The notes under the pieces were generated by a model. The model saw only the letters and a list, made by a program, of their open reading frames with translations, was not told the origin of the DNA and searched no databases. 36,048 nt of DNA from Rhodospirillaceae bacterium (lineage in GTDB: Bacteria; Pseudomonadota; Alphaproteobacteria; Rhodospirillales; JABHCV01). A program made the translations under genes and the position numbers. The stretch spans positions 1 to 36,048 of the forward strand of contig JACNJU010000073.1 in NCBI GenBank assembly GCA_014382375.1, in the 5' to 3' direction. How positions within the stretch are numbered: position 1 is the stretch's first letter; the number at the start of each line of letters is the position of its first letter. Shown here piece by piece: positions 6,128 through 14,227 of the stretch.

Positions 6128-7408
6128 GTGCAATTAGCAGGAACGATCATCGCCGGTGCCGGTGCCCGCTTGCTGCCGCCGTCCATTCCTTACCGATTCT
6201 TTTTCGCCTCAGGTCTTTATCATCTGCTGGGCTGGGCGCTGATGTTAAAGGCGGCCGTTCAGGTGCCTGTGTTTCAGGGTGGTCCGGGATTTACGCTGGC
6301 GGCACTACACGCCCTGACCCTGGGCGTTTTTGTGATGACGGCCATGGGTGCGTCACTACAAATTTTCCCAGTTGTAACCGGCCAATCCCTTAAAACCCTG
6401 TGGCCCGCCCGCCTGGCGTCATGGTTATTTATTCCTGGCGTTGGCGTCCTGATCGCGGGCTTTACGAGCGGTCATACTGAGACCATGGCCGCTGGCGGGA
6501 TTTCCCTTAGCGCCGGATTGACACTTTATGTCAGTGTCATCGTCAGGCTGCTGGCCCAGGCGTCCAGTTTCAAAGTCTTAAGATATCATTTCTGGTTGGC
6601 GCTGGTGGCTCTGGCAGCCCTGGTTCTGATCGGTCTCGCCATGATCTTCGATTTGCTGTCCATCGATCAGGATGTAGCCGCGGCCCATGGAACGATTGCC
6701 CTGTACGGATTCATGGGCTTGCTGGCCATGGGATTTTCTTCGGTTCTGGTTCCCATGTTCGCGCTCGCCAATGCCCCATCGCAAGGATATTCGCTGCTTG
6801 TCATGGCCCTTTACAGCGCCGGGTTAGTGGTTTGCGTCGGTGCCGGATTGGCAGGTCAGCAGCAGATAGTGATAATTGGAGCGGGCATGATGCTGATGGC
6901 CACCCTCGCCCATGTGCTGAGCATGAACAGGGTGATAAAAGCGGGCATGAAGAAGAAGCTCGGCATCTCCTTCATCCTGATCCGGGCAAGCTGGATCGTT
7001 TTCCCGCTCAGTATCGCAAGCGGTATCGCCGCCGTCTCCGGTGTGCCCTTTGAACCGGCCCTGTTGTTGGCGGGATACCTTGCCGTTTTCGGCTGGCTTC
7101 TGACATTTGTTCTGGGAGTTCAGCAACAGATCATGCCTTTTCTTGCCGCCATGAACGCCTCTACAGCCGGCAACAAACCGCCACGCCTGTCACAACTGGC
7201 GCGTGGTGCGCCTCTTAAAATTCATGCCGTGTGCCATTTCATCGCCTTCGTTTTTGTCGGCATCGGCATTGCCATAGACATGGAAACTGCCGTTCAGGCA
7301 GGAGCGTCATTCGGACTGATCGGGGCTTGCGCCTTCCTTTGGTTCACCGCCGATGTTTATCGTCGCATGAACATTCAATCATCAAAAAATGAAAGGCCAC
7401 AGATATGA
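6128..7408 (+). CDS. Polytopic membrane protein, NnrS/heme-copper-oxidase-subunit-I-like
   Basis: A 426-residue integral membrane protein with about 12 hydrophobic segments. The N-terminal region (PYRFFFASGLYHLLGWALML, 21-40; then LHALTLGVFVMTAMGASLQI, 60-79, followed by FPVVTG) resembles NnrS and NorB-like proteins, with histidines H32 and H61 placed like possible heme or metal ligands. More histidines lie in AAHGTIALYGFMGLLAMG and LAHVLSMNR. The GTG start at 6128 has a strong GGAGGG site. Together with DUF2249 and hemerythrin this suggests a nitric oxide or low-oxygen stress role at the inner membrane. Exact family uncertain; it lacks the length and complete histidine set needed to call a working oxidase by eye. 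Confidence 0.62.
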   Translation: MQLAGTIIAGAGARLLPPSIPYRFFFASGLYHLLGWALMLKAAVQVPVFQGGPGFTLAALHALTLGVFVMTAMGASLQIFPVVTGQSLKTLWPARLASWLFIPGVGVLIAGFTSGHTETMAAGGISLSAGLTLYVSVIVRLLAQASSFKVLRYHFWLALVALAALVLIGLAMIFDLLSIDQDVAAAHGTIALYGFMGLLAMGFSSVLVPMFALANAPSQGYSLLVMALYSAGLVVCVGAGLAGQQQIVIIGAGMMLMATLAHVLSMNRVIKAGMKKKLGISFILIRASWIVFPLSIASGIAAVSGVPFEPALLLAGYLAVFGWLLTFVLGVQQQIMPFLAAMNASTAGNKPPRLSQLARGAPLKIHAVCHFIAFVFVGIGIAIDMETAVQAGASFGLIGACAFLWFTADVYRRMNIQSSKNERPQI

Positions 7409-7914
7409 TGGAGTCCCCGTTCAACATCCTGCGCACCCTGCATGACGAGCACTTCGCGACCATGGCATTGCTTGAAAAACTTGAAACAACCCTAAGCGGT
7501 GCCAGGACGGCACCTGCCAATGATGATCCGGATATGAACCGCTTGCTGGGCGATCTGGAAGCCATTCTGGATGAGGAAATTTCACATCATTATGCTTTCG
7601 AGGAACAACATCTTTTCCCACTGTTTGCCGAATTCGGCGATATGGGCATCACCCAGATGCTTAAAGGCGAGCATGAAATCATCCGCCCCCTGGCCCGCGA
7701 ACTGAGTGAACGGGCCAGAACCGGACGCAAGGATGGATTTAACCCGGAAAGCTGGGAAATTTTCCGTGAAAAAGGCCTGGAACTGGTCGAACGCGAAGTC
7801 TTCCACATCCAGAAAGAAGAAATGGGTTTCCTTCCGGCCCTTGATCAGATGATTGATGAGGAAACAGATCAGACATTAAGCATGGCCTATCAGGACATTA
7901 AAAACGCCAGTTAG
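7405..7914 (+). CDS. Hemerythrin HHE-domain protein
   Basis: A 169-residue helical protein with the spaced His/Glu pattern of a diiron hemerythrin: H13 or H16 in LHDEH, H61 or H62 with E66 in EEISHHYAFEEQH, H90 in GEHE, and H134 with E138/E139 in REVFHIQKEEMGFLPAL. Such proteins bind O2 or NO, or repair iron-sulfur centres damaged by NO. The ATG at 7405 overlaps the upstream stop (ATGATG; a second in-frame ATG at 7408 is equally possible). It is the last gene of the DUF2249 operon. Its TAG stop overlaps the stop of the kinase-like remnant on the other strand. Confidence 0.88.
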   Translation: MMESPFNILRTLHDEHFATMALLEKLETTLSGARTAPANDDPDMNRLLGDLEAILDEEISHHYAFEEQHLFPLFAEFGDMGITQMLKGEHEIIRPLARELSERARTGRKDGFNPESWEIFREKGLELVEREVFHIQKEEMGFLPALDQMIDEETDQTLSMAYQDIKNAS

Positions 7915-8069
7915 TCTTTGTCTTGAACCGGCAGGTCGACCCAGAATGTCGATCCTTGCCCTTCGGCGCTTGTAAAGCTAATTTTTTGGGGCTGGCGAGC
8001 ACCAGCAGCGCAAACAATGCCGAAGAGATAAGACGCCCCGCTTTTGTCCCTGAAAACCCCCCTTTCCAT
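7911..8069 (-). pseudogene. Histidine-kinase-like C-terminal remnant (52-codon open frame)
   Basis: Read on the minus strand from ATG 8069 to TAA 7911. The last ~24 codons (KISFTSAEGQGSTFWVDLPV, then QDKD) match the G2-box end of histidine-kinase ATPase domains (GxGSxFxVxLP). The first half, MERGVFRDKSGASYLFGIVC and on, does not resemble the rest of such a domain, and no H-, N- or G1-box is present upstream. It is therefore most likely the leftover 3' end of a deleted kinase gene. A purine-rich AAGGGA lies about 10 bases before the ATG, so a translated 52-residue peptide cannot be excluded. The stop overlaps the hemerythrin stop. Bases 8070-8211 beyond it are AT-rich with no recognisable gene. 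Confidence 0.5.
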
Positions 8070-8211
8070 TTAATCTAATCCCTTGTTATTAGTAATCTTT
8101 TCTTATATTTCCCTGACAGGCGGAAATTTCAAGTCACCCTAGTTTATTAAGGTCTTTTTGTGAAAATACGTCACTTGTCATGCTTGGCAATAAAAGGCAT
8201 GTTTCATCATC

Positions 8212-8973
8212 ATGAAAACTAAATCACCACCCCCGATTATCGGTGTTTCTGGCTGTCGAAAGGATATTGACGGTTACGACTACGACAGCGCCCCCCATAT
8301 GTTTGTCGACGCCCTGGAAAAGGCCTGCGGGGCGGTGCCGCTTATTGTTCCGACGCTGGGTGCAGCATTGGACCGGAAGACCCTGATCGCCCACGTTGAT
8401 GGCCTGTTATTTACAGGCAGTGTTTCAAATGTAGAACCCCATCATTACGATGGACCCGATAGCGTCGAAGGCACTGCTCACGACCCCCACCGTGACGCCA
8501 CAACCCTTCCCCTGATCGTCGAGGCGGTCGAAGCCGGGGTGCCCATTTTTTGCATCTGTCGTGGGTTTCAGGAATTGAACGTTGCTTATGGAGGCAGCCT
8601 GCATCAACGGGTTTTCGAGGTGCCAGGTTTGCTTGACCATCGCAGCGACCGTACACAACCGATGGACATCCGTTTTGATCTGGCCCATGAAATGAGCCTT
8701 GTCGAAGACAGTTACTTTGCCGCGTTGGCCGGATCAACAACGATTATGGTCAACTCGCTGCACGGCCAGGGGATCGAGAGGGTTGGTGATGGATTGAGCG
8801 TTCAAGCTATCGCTCCCGACGGCCTTGTTGAGGGACTGACGGTGAATGGTGCCAGGCGATTTGCCGCAGGCGTCCAGTGGCATCCGGAATTTAAAGTCAT
8901 GGACAACTCGTTCTCGCGCGCCCTGTTCGAGGCTTTCGCCGAGAGTGCCCGGGAAAAAGCCGCCGAATCCTGA
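8212..8973 (+). CDS. Class I glutamine amidotransferase-like hydrolase, PuuD/peptidase C26 family
   Basis: A 253-residue protein of the gamma-glutamyl-gamma-aminobutyrate hydrolase (PuuD) family, which cleaves gamma-glutamyl amides. The nucleophile is Cys116 in FCICRGFQELNVAYGGSLHQ, preceded by DGLLFTGSVSNVEP; the His-Glu of the triad is H224/E226 in GVQWHPEF. Length is normal for the family. The ATG at 8212 lacks a clear Shine-Dalgarno, but the protein starts at the usual place (PIIGVSGCRKD). It stands alone, flanked on both sides by kinase-like remnants, which suggests past rearrangement. The real substrate is unknown; no putrescine-pathway partner is visible in the window. Confidence 0.85.
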   Translation: MKTKSPPPIIGVSGCRKDIDGYDYDSAPHMFVDALEKACGAVPLIVPTLGAALDRKTLIAHVDGLLFTGSVSNVEPHHYDGPDSVEGTAHDPHRDATTLPLIVEAVEAGVPIFCICRGFQELNVAYGGSLHQRVFEVPGLLDHRSDRTQPMDIRFDLAHEMSLVEDSYFAALAGSTTIMVNSLHGQGIERVGDGLSVQAIAPDGLVEGLTVNGARRFAAGVQWHPEFKVMDNSFSRALFEAFAESAREKAAES

Positions 8974-8974
8974 T

Positions 8975-9082
8975 TTATTCAGCCACAGGCAAGGTGATGC
9001 CAAAAATCGAACCCTTGCGGGGTTCGCTTTCAACATCCAAACCGCGATTGTCTGAAAATTCCCCAACTGACAAGAGAGGCAT
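8975..9082 (-). pseudogene. Second histidine-kinase-like C-terminal remnant
   Basis: On the minus strand the frame ending at TAA 8975 reads GEFSDNRGLDVESEPRKGSI, then FGITLPVAE, closely fitting the end of a kinase ATPase domain (xVxSEPGKGSxFxxxLP). Only about 30 codons are recognisable. An incidental ATG at 9082 would give 35 residues. Upstream (9083-9160) another frame, EAFELEDIASYEEAIKEIGL and on, is open between stop codons and may be more of the same debris, but I cannot assign it. The remnant begins two bases after the amidotransferase stop on the opposite strand. Confidence 0.5.
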
Positions 9083-9202
9083 CGTGCCTGTCTAGGCCAA
9101 TTTCCTTTATCGCCTCTTCATAGGAAGCGATGTCTTCGAGTTCGAAGGCTTCCTACATTGAGAGGATCACCACAAAGGTAATAAACTTTAATTGATTTCA
9201 AA

Positions 9203-9250
9203 TTGACGCTTATCAATTGTGACAATCGGAATAAAGACATAATCCCCTTA
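9203..9250 (+). promoter_or_regulatory. FNR/DNR-type operator and class II promoter for paaK
   Basis: TTGAC-GCTT-ATCAA (9203-9216) is a 5-4-5 FNR-type palindrome with centre 9209.5. A -10 element CATAAT (9238-9243, one base from consensus) is within one base of ideal class II spacing, predicting a transcript from about 9250 and a ~124-base leader before paaK. The leader holds a possible weak hairpin (CCGGGT at 9259-9264 with ACCCGG at 9295-9300). The rest of 9083-9373 shows no gene I can support. Confidence 0.58.
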
Positions 9251-9373
9251 GGCTTAAGCCGGGTTTGCTGTTGACGGTTGTCCATGGCAATGATACCCGG
9301 TGGGCTTCAATCCTTATGATACAATGTGCTACGTTACACGCCCTCAGAATTTTTAAGTTTTTGGAGATGAACC

Positions 9374-10678
9374 ATGAACGCAAAGGCCGCGCTTGATCCC
9401 ATTGAAACAGCATCGCGCGATGAAATCAGCGCCCTGCAACTTGAACGCCTGAAATGGTCAGTCAAGCATGCTTATGACAATGTAGATCATTATAAGAACA
9501 GTTTTGATGAGGCCGGTGTTCACCCAGATGATATTCAGAGCCTGTCCGATCTGCCTAAGTTCCCCTTGAGCCGGAAAAAACATATTCGTGATAACTACCC
9601 CTTTGGCATGTTCGCCGTGCCAAAAGAGCAGGTTATCCGTGTTCATGCTTCCAGTGGCACGACCGGCAATCCGACGGTTGTCGGATACACCAGAAAGGAC
9701 ATCGATACCTGGTCGGATCTGGTCGCCCGCTCACTGCGCGCCGCTGGGGCACATTCGGGGCAGATCGCCCATATCGCCTTTGGCTACGGCCTGCGCACCA
9801 ATGCTTTTGGTTTGCATTACGGTGCCGAGAAGCTGGGTTGCATGGTTATCCCCATGTCCGGCGGCCAGGCCGAAAAACAACTTCAGCTGATCAATGATTT
9901 CAAACCCGATATCGTGATGGTGACACCATCTTATATGTTGTCTTTGGGCGATATGCTTAAGCGCAACGGTATTGATCCTCGCGACACATCAATCAAGATC
10001 GGCATTCATGGGGCCGAACCCTGGACCTATGCCATGCGCGACGAAATCGAACAGTTGTTCGGCATTGACGCCCTGGATATTTACGGCCTTTCGGAAGTCA
10101 TGGGACCCGGCGTTGCTTGTGAATGCGTCGAAGATAAGGACGGCCTGCACATTTGGGAAGATCATTTCTACCCGGAAATCATTGATCCAGAGACCGAAGA
10201 AGTGCTGCCCGATGGTGAGCAGGGTGAACTGGTTTTGACGTCCCTGACCAAAGAAGCCTTGCCGGTGATCCGCTTCCGCACCCGCGATCTGACCCGCCTG
10301 ATGCCTGGAACGGCGCGTTCCATGCGCCGCATGGAACGGGTCGGTGGTCGTTCCGACGACATGCTGATTATCCGCGGTCGCAATGTTTTCCCATCCCAGA
10401 TCGAAGAAGTGATTTTGCAGGACAAACGTCTCTCACCTCATTATTCGCTTGAGGTGACCAGGCATGATCGTATGGAAAACCTGACTGTGTTGGCTGAGGT
10501 CAGGCCAGACGCCGGTGGATTTGGCGAAACCTTCCGCCAGGAAATTTCGGCGGACCTGGCCCGTCGGATCAAACTTTCTGTTGGCTTTTCTGTAAACACC
10601 AAGGTCTTGCCCGTTGACGAAATCGAACGTTCCATGGGCCGCGTCAAGCGCATCATCGATCTAAGGGAAGCGGACTAA
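9374..10678 (+). CDS. paaK: Phenylacetate-CoA ligase
   Basis: A 434-residue AMP-forming ligase that activates phenylacetate with ATP and CoA, the first step of the phenylacetate pathway. It has the PaaK form of the adenylation loop, HASSGTTGNPTVVGYT (91-106), the YGLSEVMGPGVACEC segment, the RTRDLTRL hinge-region motif, GRSDDMLIIRGRNVFPSQIE in the C-terminal domain and the GRVKRIIDLR end. Length is normal. The ATG at 9374 has a GGAGATG site. It stands alone on the plus strand with its own FNR-type promoter, separate from paaFGH; the ring epoxidase genes paaABCDE and paaZ are not in this window. A related aryl-acetate or indoleacetate specificity cannot be excluded. Confidence 0.92.
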   Translation: MNAKAALDPIETASRDEISALQLERLKWSVKHAYDNVDHYKNSFDEAGVHPDDIQSLSDLPKFPLSRKKHIRDNYPFGMFAVPKEQVIRVHASSGTTGNPTVVGYTRKDIDTWSDLVARSLRAAGAHSGQIAHIAFGYGLRTNAFGLHYGAEKLGCMVIPMSGGQAEKQLQLINDFKPDIVMVTPSYMLSLGDMLKRNGIDPRDTSIKIGIHGAEPWTYAMRDEIEQLFGIDALDIYGLSEVMGPGVACECVEDKDGLHIWEDHFYPEIIDPETEEVLPDGEQGELVLTSLTKEALPVIRFRTRDLTRLMPGTARSMRRMERVGGRSDDMLIIRGRNVFPSQIEEVILQDKRLSPHYSLEVTRHDRMENLTVLAEVRPDAGGFGETFRQEISADLARRIKLSVGFSVNTKVLPVDEIERSMGRVKRIIDLREAD

Positions 10679-10702
10679 CGCCGCTTGTTTGGATGATGTA
10701 AT

Positions 10703-10970
10703 GAATATCATGAAAAATGGAACGGCAGTGGATACCCGAAGGGTCTGAAGGGCGAGGAAATTCCTGTCGAGGGACGCATCGCCTTTCTCTGCGCTGTTTT
10801 CGACTCCCTGACATCCGAACGACCCTACAAGAAAACCTGAGCGGTTGAGAAAACCGGCGATTGTATTAAAAAAACGCTGGCAGCAACTCGACCCCGAACT
10901 CGTCGGCCATTTCGAAGATGCCCTGGATAAAACCCTGGAAATTAAAGAGGCTTACGCTGACGAGAGCTGA
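10703..10970 (+). pseudogene. HD-GYP domain remnant (3' end of a c-di-GMP phosphodiesterase-type gene)
   Basis: Starting 25 bp after paaK, the frame reads EYHEKWNGSGYPKGLKGEEI (HEKWNGSGYP is the HD-GYP signature), then PVEGRIAFLCAVFDSLTSER and PYKKT. It is broken by TGA at 10838-10840, where the family normally has a tryptophan. After the stop it continues AVEK and shifts frame at a run of seven A (10868-10874), resuming as KKRWQQLDPELVGHFEDAL and ending at TGA 10968-10970. The N-terminal half, with the HD residues, is missing. This is a truncated, doubly broken gene fragment. It ends just before the 3' end of the intact diguanylate cyclase gene on the other strand. Confidence 0.78.
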
Positions 10971-10984
10971 ATTTGCCGCTCACT

Positions 10985-12385
10985 TTAGTCGCTGATGAAA
11001 CGGAAACCATTCCGTCCACCTTTTTTGACCTTGTACATGGCTTCATCGGCTTTTTTCAAAAGGGCATCACAATCGCTGCCGTCATCAGGATATAAAGCAA
11101 TACCAATGCTTCCGCTGATTTCACCCTTGGCCGTGCCAACCGGATAAGACGCAGAAAGAAACTTCACCATCTTTTGGGCAAACTTACCGACAGAAACCTT
11201 GTCAGTTATATCGCTCAACAAAATTACAAATTCATCGCCACCAATTCTGGCCGCCGTATCGGTTTCGCGAAGATGATCGGAAATTCGGCTTGCAGCTTCA
11301 ATAAGAAGCTGGTCCCCGGCTTCGTGACCCAGGTTATCATTAACCGCCTTGAAACCATCCAGATCAATGAACAGAAGGGCAAATTTCTTTTCTTCCCGAT
11401 GCCCAAGAGCCAATGCAGCTTTGATACGGTCCAGTAAAAGGCCGCGATTAGGAAGCCCGGTCAATCCGTCGTGACTGGCGCTATGGCGAAGCTTTTTCTC
11501 TACCTCCTGGCGCAACACAATCTCTTCGGTTAATTCACGGGTCCTCTCTTCAACTCTTTGCTCCAGGGTTTTGTTAGCCTGATAAAGAGCTGCTACGGCC
11601 TTGTTATGATCCGTAATATCACGGGCCTCAAGCATCAGTTTGGAGCCGGAAACATCATAAGTCGTCACACCCACTTCGACATCAACATACGACTTGCCGA
11701 CACGGACAAGGCGTGACGGAAACAACATTTCCTCCTCGACCAGACTGTCCAGATTTTCAGTAAATATTTCTTCATAATCAGGATGGAACAAGACTGAAAC
11801 ATCCTCACCGATAAAATTTTCGGCATCCTTGGCACCAAGCATGGTGAGGCCAGCTTCATTGATAAAATTGATCTTGCCGTTTTCGCATGTACAGATCAAA
11901 TCAAGGGCATTGTTTACCAGTTTGCGATACCGGGCTTCGCTTCTGCGAATGGCTTCGGATATACGCACCTGATGGGTAACATCACGGGCAAGAATAATCG
12001 TGTAATCACCGCCCAATTCCCGTGCCTTGAACAGGTTGATCTTGACGCCCATCTCGTTACCGTTCATGGCCGTCATTTTGGCAGGGAAAGGTTCGGTTTC
12101 TTCTGCCAGAACATCGAAAAAATTATCGATTGCGGTGGAGTATTCAGGCGCCAGAAATTCCAAAAATGGCTTCCCGACAAGACCGTCCGAGTCACCGTCT
12201 CCTAGTAAGTCGACGGCCACTGAATTTACATTGGTGATAATGCCACTGTCGCAGATGCAGATAATATCCGAAGACATTTCGAGGATTTTCAACAGATTAT
12301 CAACATCGAAACGGGGGCCCCTTACCCGCCTTTCCTGCAGTGGGGCCTCTTCAATCGTTTTATTTGACGAAGAATTTGTCATCAT
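10985..12385 (-). CDS. PAS-PAS-GGDEF diguanylate cyclase
   Basis: A 466-residue soluble protein that should make cyclic di-GMP from GTP. Domains: PAS 1 (about 30-140), PAS 2 (about 150-260), a coiled-coil linker (about 262-300, LYQANKTLEQRVEERTREL) and GGDEF (303-463). The catalytic motif is intact (GGDEF at 382-386 in ARIGGDEFVILL), as are HDGLTGLPNR and the GTP-binding FIDLDGFKAVNDNLGH. The inhibitory I-site RxxD is present as RETD (373-376), so product feedback is expected. No transmembrane segment is seen; the PAS domains sense a cytoplasmic signal of unknown type. The ATG at 12385 is followed by a second ATG; a GGTGAT site precedes it. Single gene next to HD-GYP debris. Confidence 0.93.
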   Translation of the reverse strand: MMTNSSSNKTIEEAPLQERRVRGPRFDVDNLLKILEMSSDIICICDSGIITNVNSVAVDLLGDGDSDGLVGKPFLEFLAPEYSTAIDNFFDVLAEETEPFPAKMTAMNGNEMGVKINLFKARELGGDYTIILARDVTHQVRISEAIRRSEARYRKLVNNALDLICTCENGKINFINEAGLTMLGAKDAENFIGEDVSVLFHPDYEEIFTENLDSLVEEEMLFPSRLVRVGKSYVDVEVGVTTYDVSGSKLMLEARDITDHNKAVAALYQANKTLEQRVEERTRELTEEIVLRQEVEKKLRHSASHDGLTGLPNRGLLLDRIKAALALGHREEKKFALLFIDLDGFKAVNDNLGHEAGDQLLIEAASRISDHLRETDTAARIGGDEFVILLSDITDKVSVGKFAQKMVKFLSASYPVGTAKGEISGSIGIALYPDDGSDCDALLKKADEAMYKVKKGGRNGFRFISD

Positions 12386-12574
12386 TATACGATCACCAAT
12401 ATCACGGGCACCCCTTCATATTGGTTAACCCAACCGGATCAACCGGAATCACAGGATATTCTTATTTCGCCAGATATGTAAGATTTCTTAGCGGCATAGA
12501 AACCATTTTCAGTTTTAATTTTCTTAGTCACCACGACACTGTTATTTTTAAATAAAACTCTGTATTTTAAAATC

Positions 12575-13753
12575 ATGAAACTCATTCCACTTATACTTGC
12601 TTTATTTCTTGCTCTTATCTCGGCTCCGGTTTTTGCCGCCTCTGACGAGGTGATGGAACCCGAGTCGGCCGATACCGGCGACAGCCCGTTAGATTCTGTG
12701 ATGCCTTATGTTCGAAGATATTTAACCCCGGCCAAAAAATTCCTCAACACCGAAGCCCGCGCCCTTAAAAAGTGGATCAACGAAACCTTAAGTGACCCTG
12801 GCGGACAGACACCGCCTAAGGTCGTAATCGAGCTGCCAGCCCCTGCTGCGAAAACCACGCCGACAATAGCCCCCATGCCCGAACAGCCAGAGGAACCCCC
12901 AACGAAGGAACAGGAACCCGATGCGCCCGAACCAAAGGCCGAGATAAAACCGGAGACCCCAATTGTCGTTAACGATAAGGGTGATGAAAAAGTTAAGGAA
13001 GAAAAAAGCCTGCAAGAGCCAGTCCGCGAGGTCCGAAAATTGCTTCCGGGCACACCAAAACCTGAGCGGCCTGTTGAAGTGGCTAAAGCCCAAAAGGTTC
13101 AAAAATCCTCCCCGCCGCCGACACCGACACCTGAAGCTGATGTTCCGATAGCAAATCAGGAAAAACCCGTTTCTATTCCTGTTTCTATTCCCGTCTCTGT
13201 TCCTGTTGTCACCACAGGCCTGTCTCTGGGGCAATCCATGACGTTGGGATCACCTTTTGACGGCAATGACAAAAATTGCATCAGCAAACAAAACGGTTAT
13301 GTGTTTTTCTGCACCAGGGACATCATCTGGCCTGAACACATTCGAAAACTGTTTGATAACGCATCCACTATTCATCGGGAAGCGCAAGCGATCGTCCGAT
13401 ACGACGGAAAAAAACTAACCCATGCCCATGCCCTGTTTTTAACAGCCCGTTTGAAAGAAATTGTCTCCTACACCGAAAAACGTTTCGGTCCACCGCTTGA
13501 GACCCTGCAACGCATCGTCACGCCCTTTGAAGGTCGGCCGAAGAATAACCCGACGCTAATCTGGCGCAAAAATGACACTATTGACGGGAAAATGAAGTCT
13601 ACAACACTCGAAGTCAGGGCTTTTGACGATTCCCGAGGTGGTTTCCCCGACATGGAACATGGAGTGGTCAGGCTTTACGATTCAGAATCGTTGCCAATTT
13701 TCCCGCGTGTCAGCGCCACTGAAATGATGTTGGTAAAACACGCCATAAATTAA
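12575..13753 (+). CDS. Proline-rich periplasmic protein of unknown function
   Basis: A 392-residue exported protein. It has a Sec signal peptide (MKLIPLILALFLALISAPVF, cleavage probably after FAA, about 22), a short N-terminal segment with a helical stretch (VRRYLTPAKKFLNTEARALK), and a long Pro/Glu/Lys-rich linker (about 85-205) ending in the repeat VSIPVSIPVSVPV. A folded C-terminal domain (about 215-392) begins LGSPFDGNDKNCISKQNGYV and contains two cysteines (CISK and FFCT) that could pair. The linker suggests it spans part of the periplasm. I do not recognise the family. The upstream region (12386-12574) is AT-rich; no clear ribosome binding site precedes the ATG. A lone receiver gene follows after 63 bp. 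Confidence 0.75.
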   Translation: MKLIPLILALFLALISAPVFAASDEVMEPESADTGDSPLDSVMPYVRRYLTPAKKFLNTEARALKKWINETLSDPGGQTPPKVVIELPAPAAKTTPTIAPMPEQPEEPPTKEQEPDAPEPKAEIKPETPIVVNDKGDEKVKEEKSLQEPVREVRKLLPGTPKPERPVEVAKAQKVQKSSPPPTPTPEADVPIANQEKPVSIPVSIPVSVPVVTTGLSLGQSMTLGSPFDGNDKNCISKQNGYVFFCTRDIIWPEHIRKLFDNASTIHREAQAIVRYDGKKLTHAHALFLTARLKEIVSYTEKRFGPPLETLQRIVTPFEGRPKNNPTLIWRKNDTIDGKMKSTTLEVRAFDDSRGGFPDMEHGVVRLYDSESLPIFPRVSATEMMLVKHAIN

Positions 13754-13816
13754 TGCTGGAAAGAACAACCATTTTTTTTATTTAATAGAGGCCCTTAAAC
13801 ATTCAGGAGATGGGAT

Positions 13817-14206
13817 TTGAGTGCATCCTTAAATAAAATTCTTCATATCGAGGATGAAGTTGATATTCAGGAAATCACCAAAATGGCTCTTGAAGCCGTC
13901 GGCGGCCTGAACGTCAGAACATGTAGTGATGGCGAGGAAGCATTATCGGTGGCACCCGAATTCGAGCCTGATCTATTTCTGCTCGATGTCATGATGCCAG
14001 GCATGGACGGTCCTGAAACCTTTCAGGCGTTGCAAAAATTACCCGGATTCGAAAACACCCCGGCGATCTTCATGACCGCCAAGGTGATGGAAGCTGAAGT
14101 TGCCCGGTTTAAGGAAATTGGTGCCCTGGGTGTCATTGCCAAACCCTTTGACCCGATGACTCTTAGCGATCAAATCAGGGCTCTCTGGGATGAACGAAAC
14201 GCCTAA
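13817..14206 (+). CDS. Single-domain response regulator (CheY-like receiver)
   Basis: A 129-residue receiver domain without output domain. The acidic pair is E12/D13 (LHIEDE), the phosphoacceptor D57 (LFLLDVMMPGMDG), and the conserved switch residues T87 (IFMTAK) and K109 (IAKPF). It would relay phosphate to or from a partner kinase not present in the window as an intact gene. The start is a TTG at 13817, well supported by AGGAG (13805-13809) seven bases upstream; no in-frame ATG fits. It may be co-transcribed with the proline-rich protein, and it converges on the tolC-like gene. The nearby kinase-like remnants might have been former partners, but this is speculation. Confidence 0.9.
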   Translation: MSASLNKILHIEDEVDIQEITKMALEAVGGLNVRTCSDGEEALSVAPEFEPDLFLLDVMMPGMDGPETFQALQKLPGFENTPAIFMTAKVMEAEVARFKEIGALGVIAKPFDPMTLSDQIRALWDERNA

Positions 14207-14227
14207 GACATCCTTAAGAAAAATGCG

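Noticed and set aside
8160-8174. GTGA-N7-TCAC before the PuuD-type gene, considered as a CRP site
   Set aside because: The CRP consensus needs a six-base spacer and TGTGA/TCACA arms; here the spacer is seven and only four bases of each arm match.
9259-9300. Hairpin in the paaK leader considered as a riboswitch or attenuator
   Set aside because: Only a six-pair stem with a 30-base loop, no T tract, and no recognisable aptamer core.
12421-12438. TTGGTTAACCCAA palindrome and AACCGGA direct repeat before the proline-rich protein gene
   Set aside because: Short and without a matching promoter geometry; likely chance in this small AT-rich gap.
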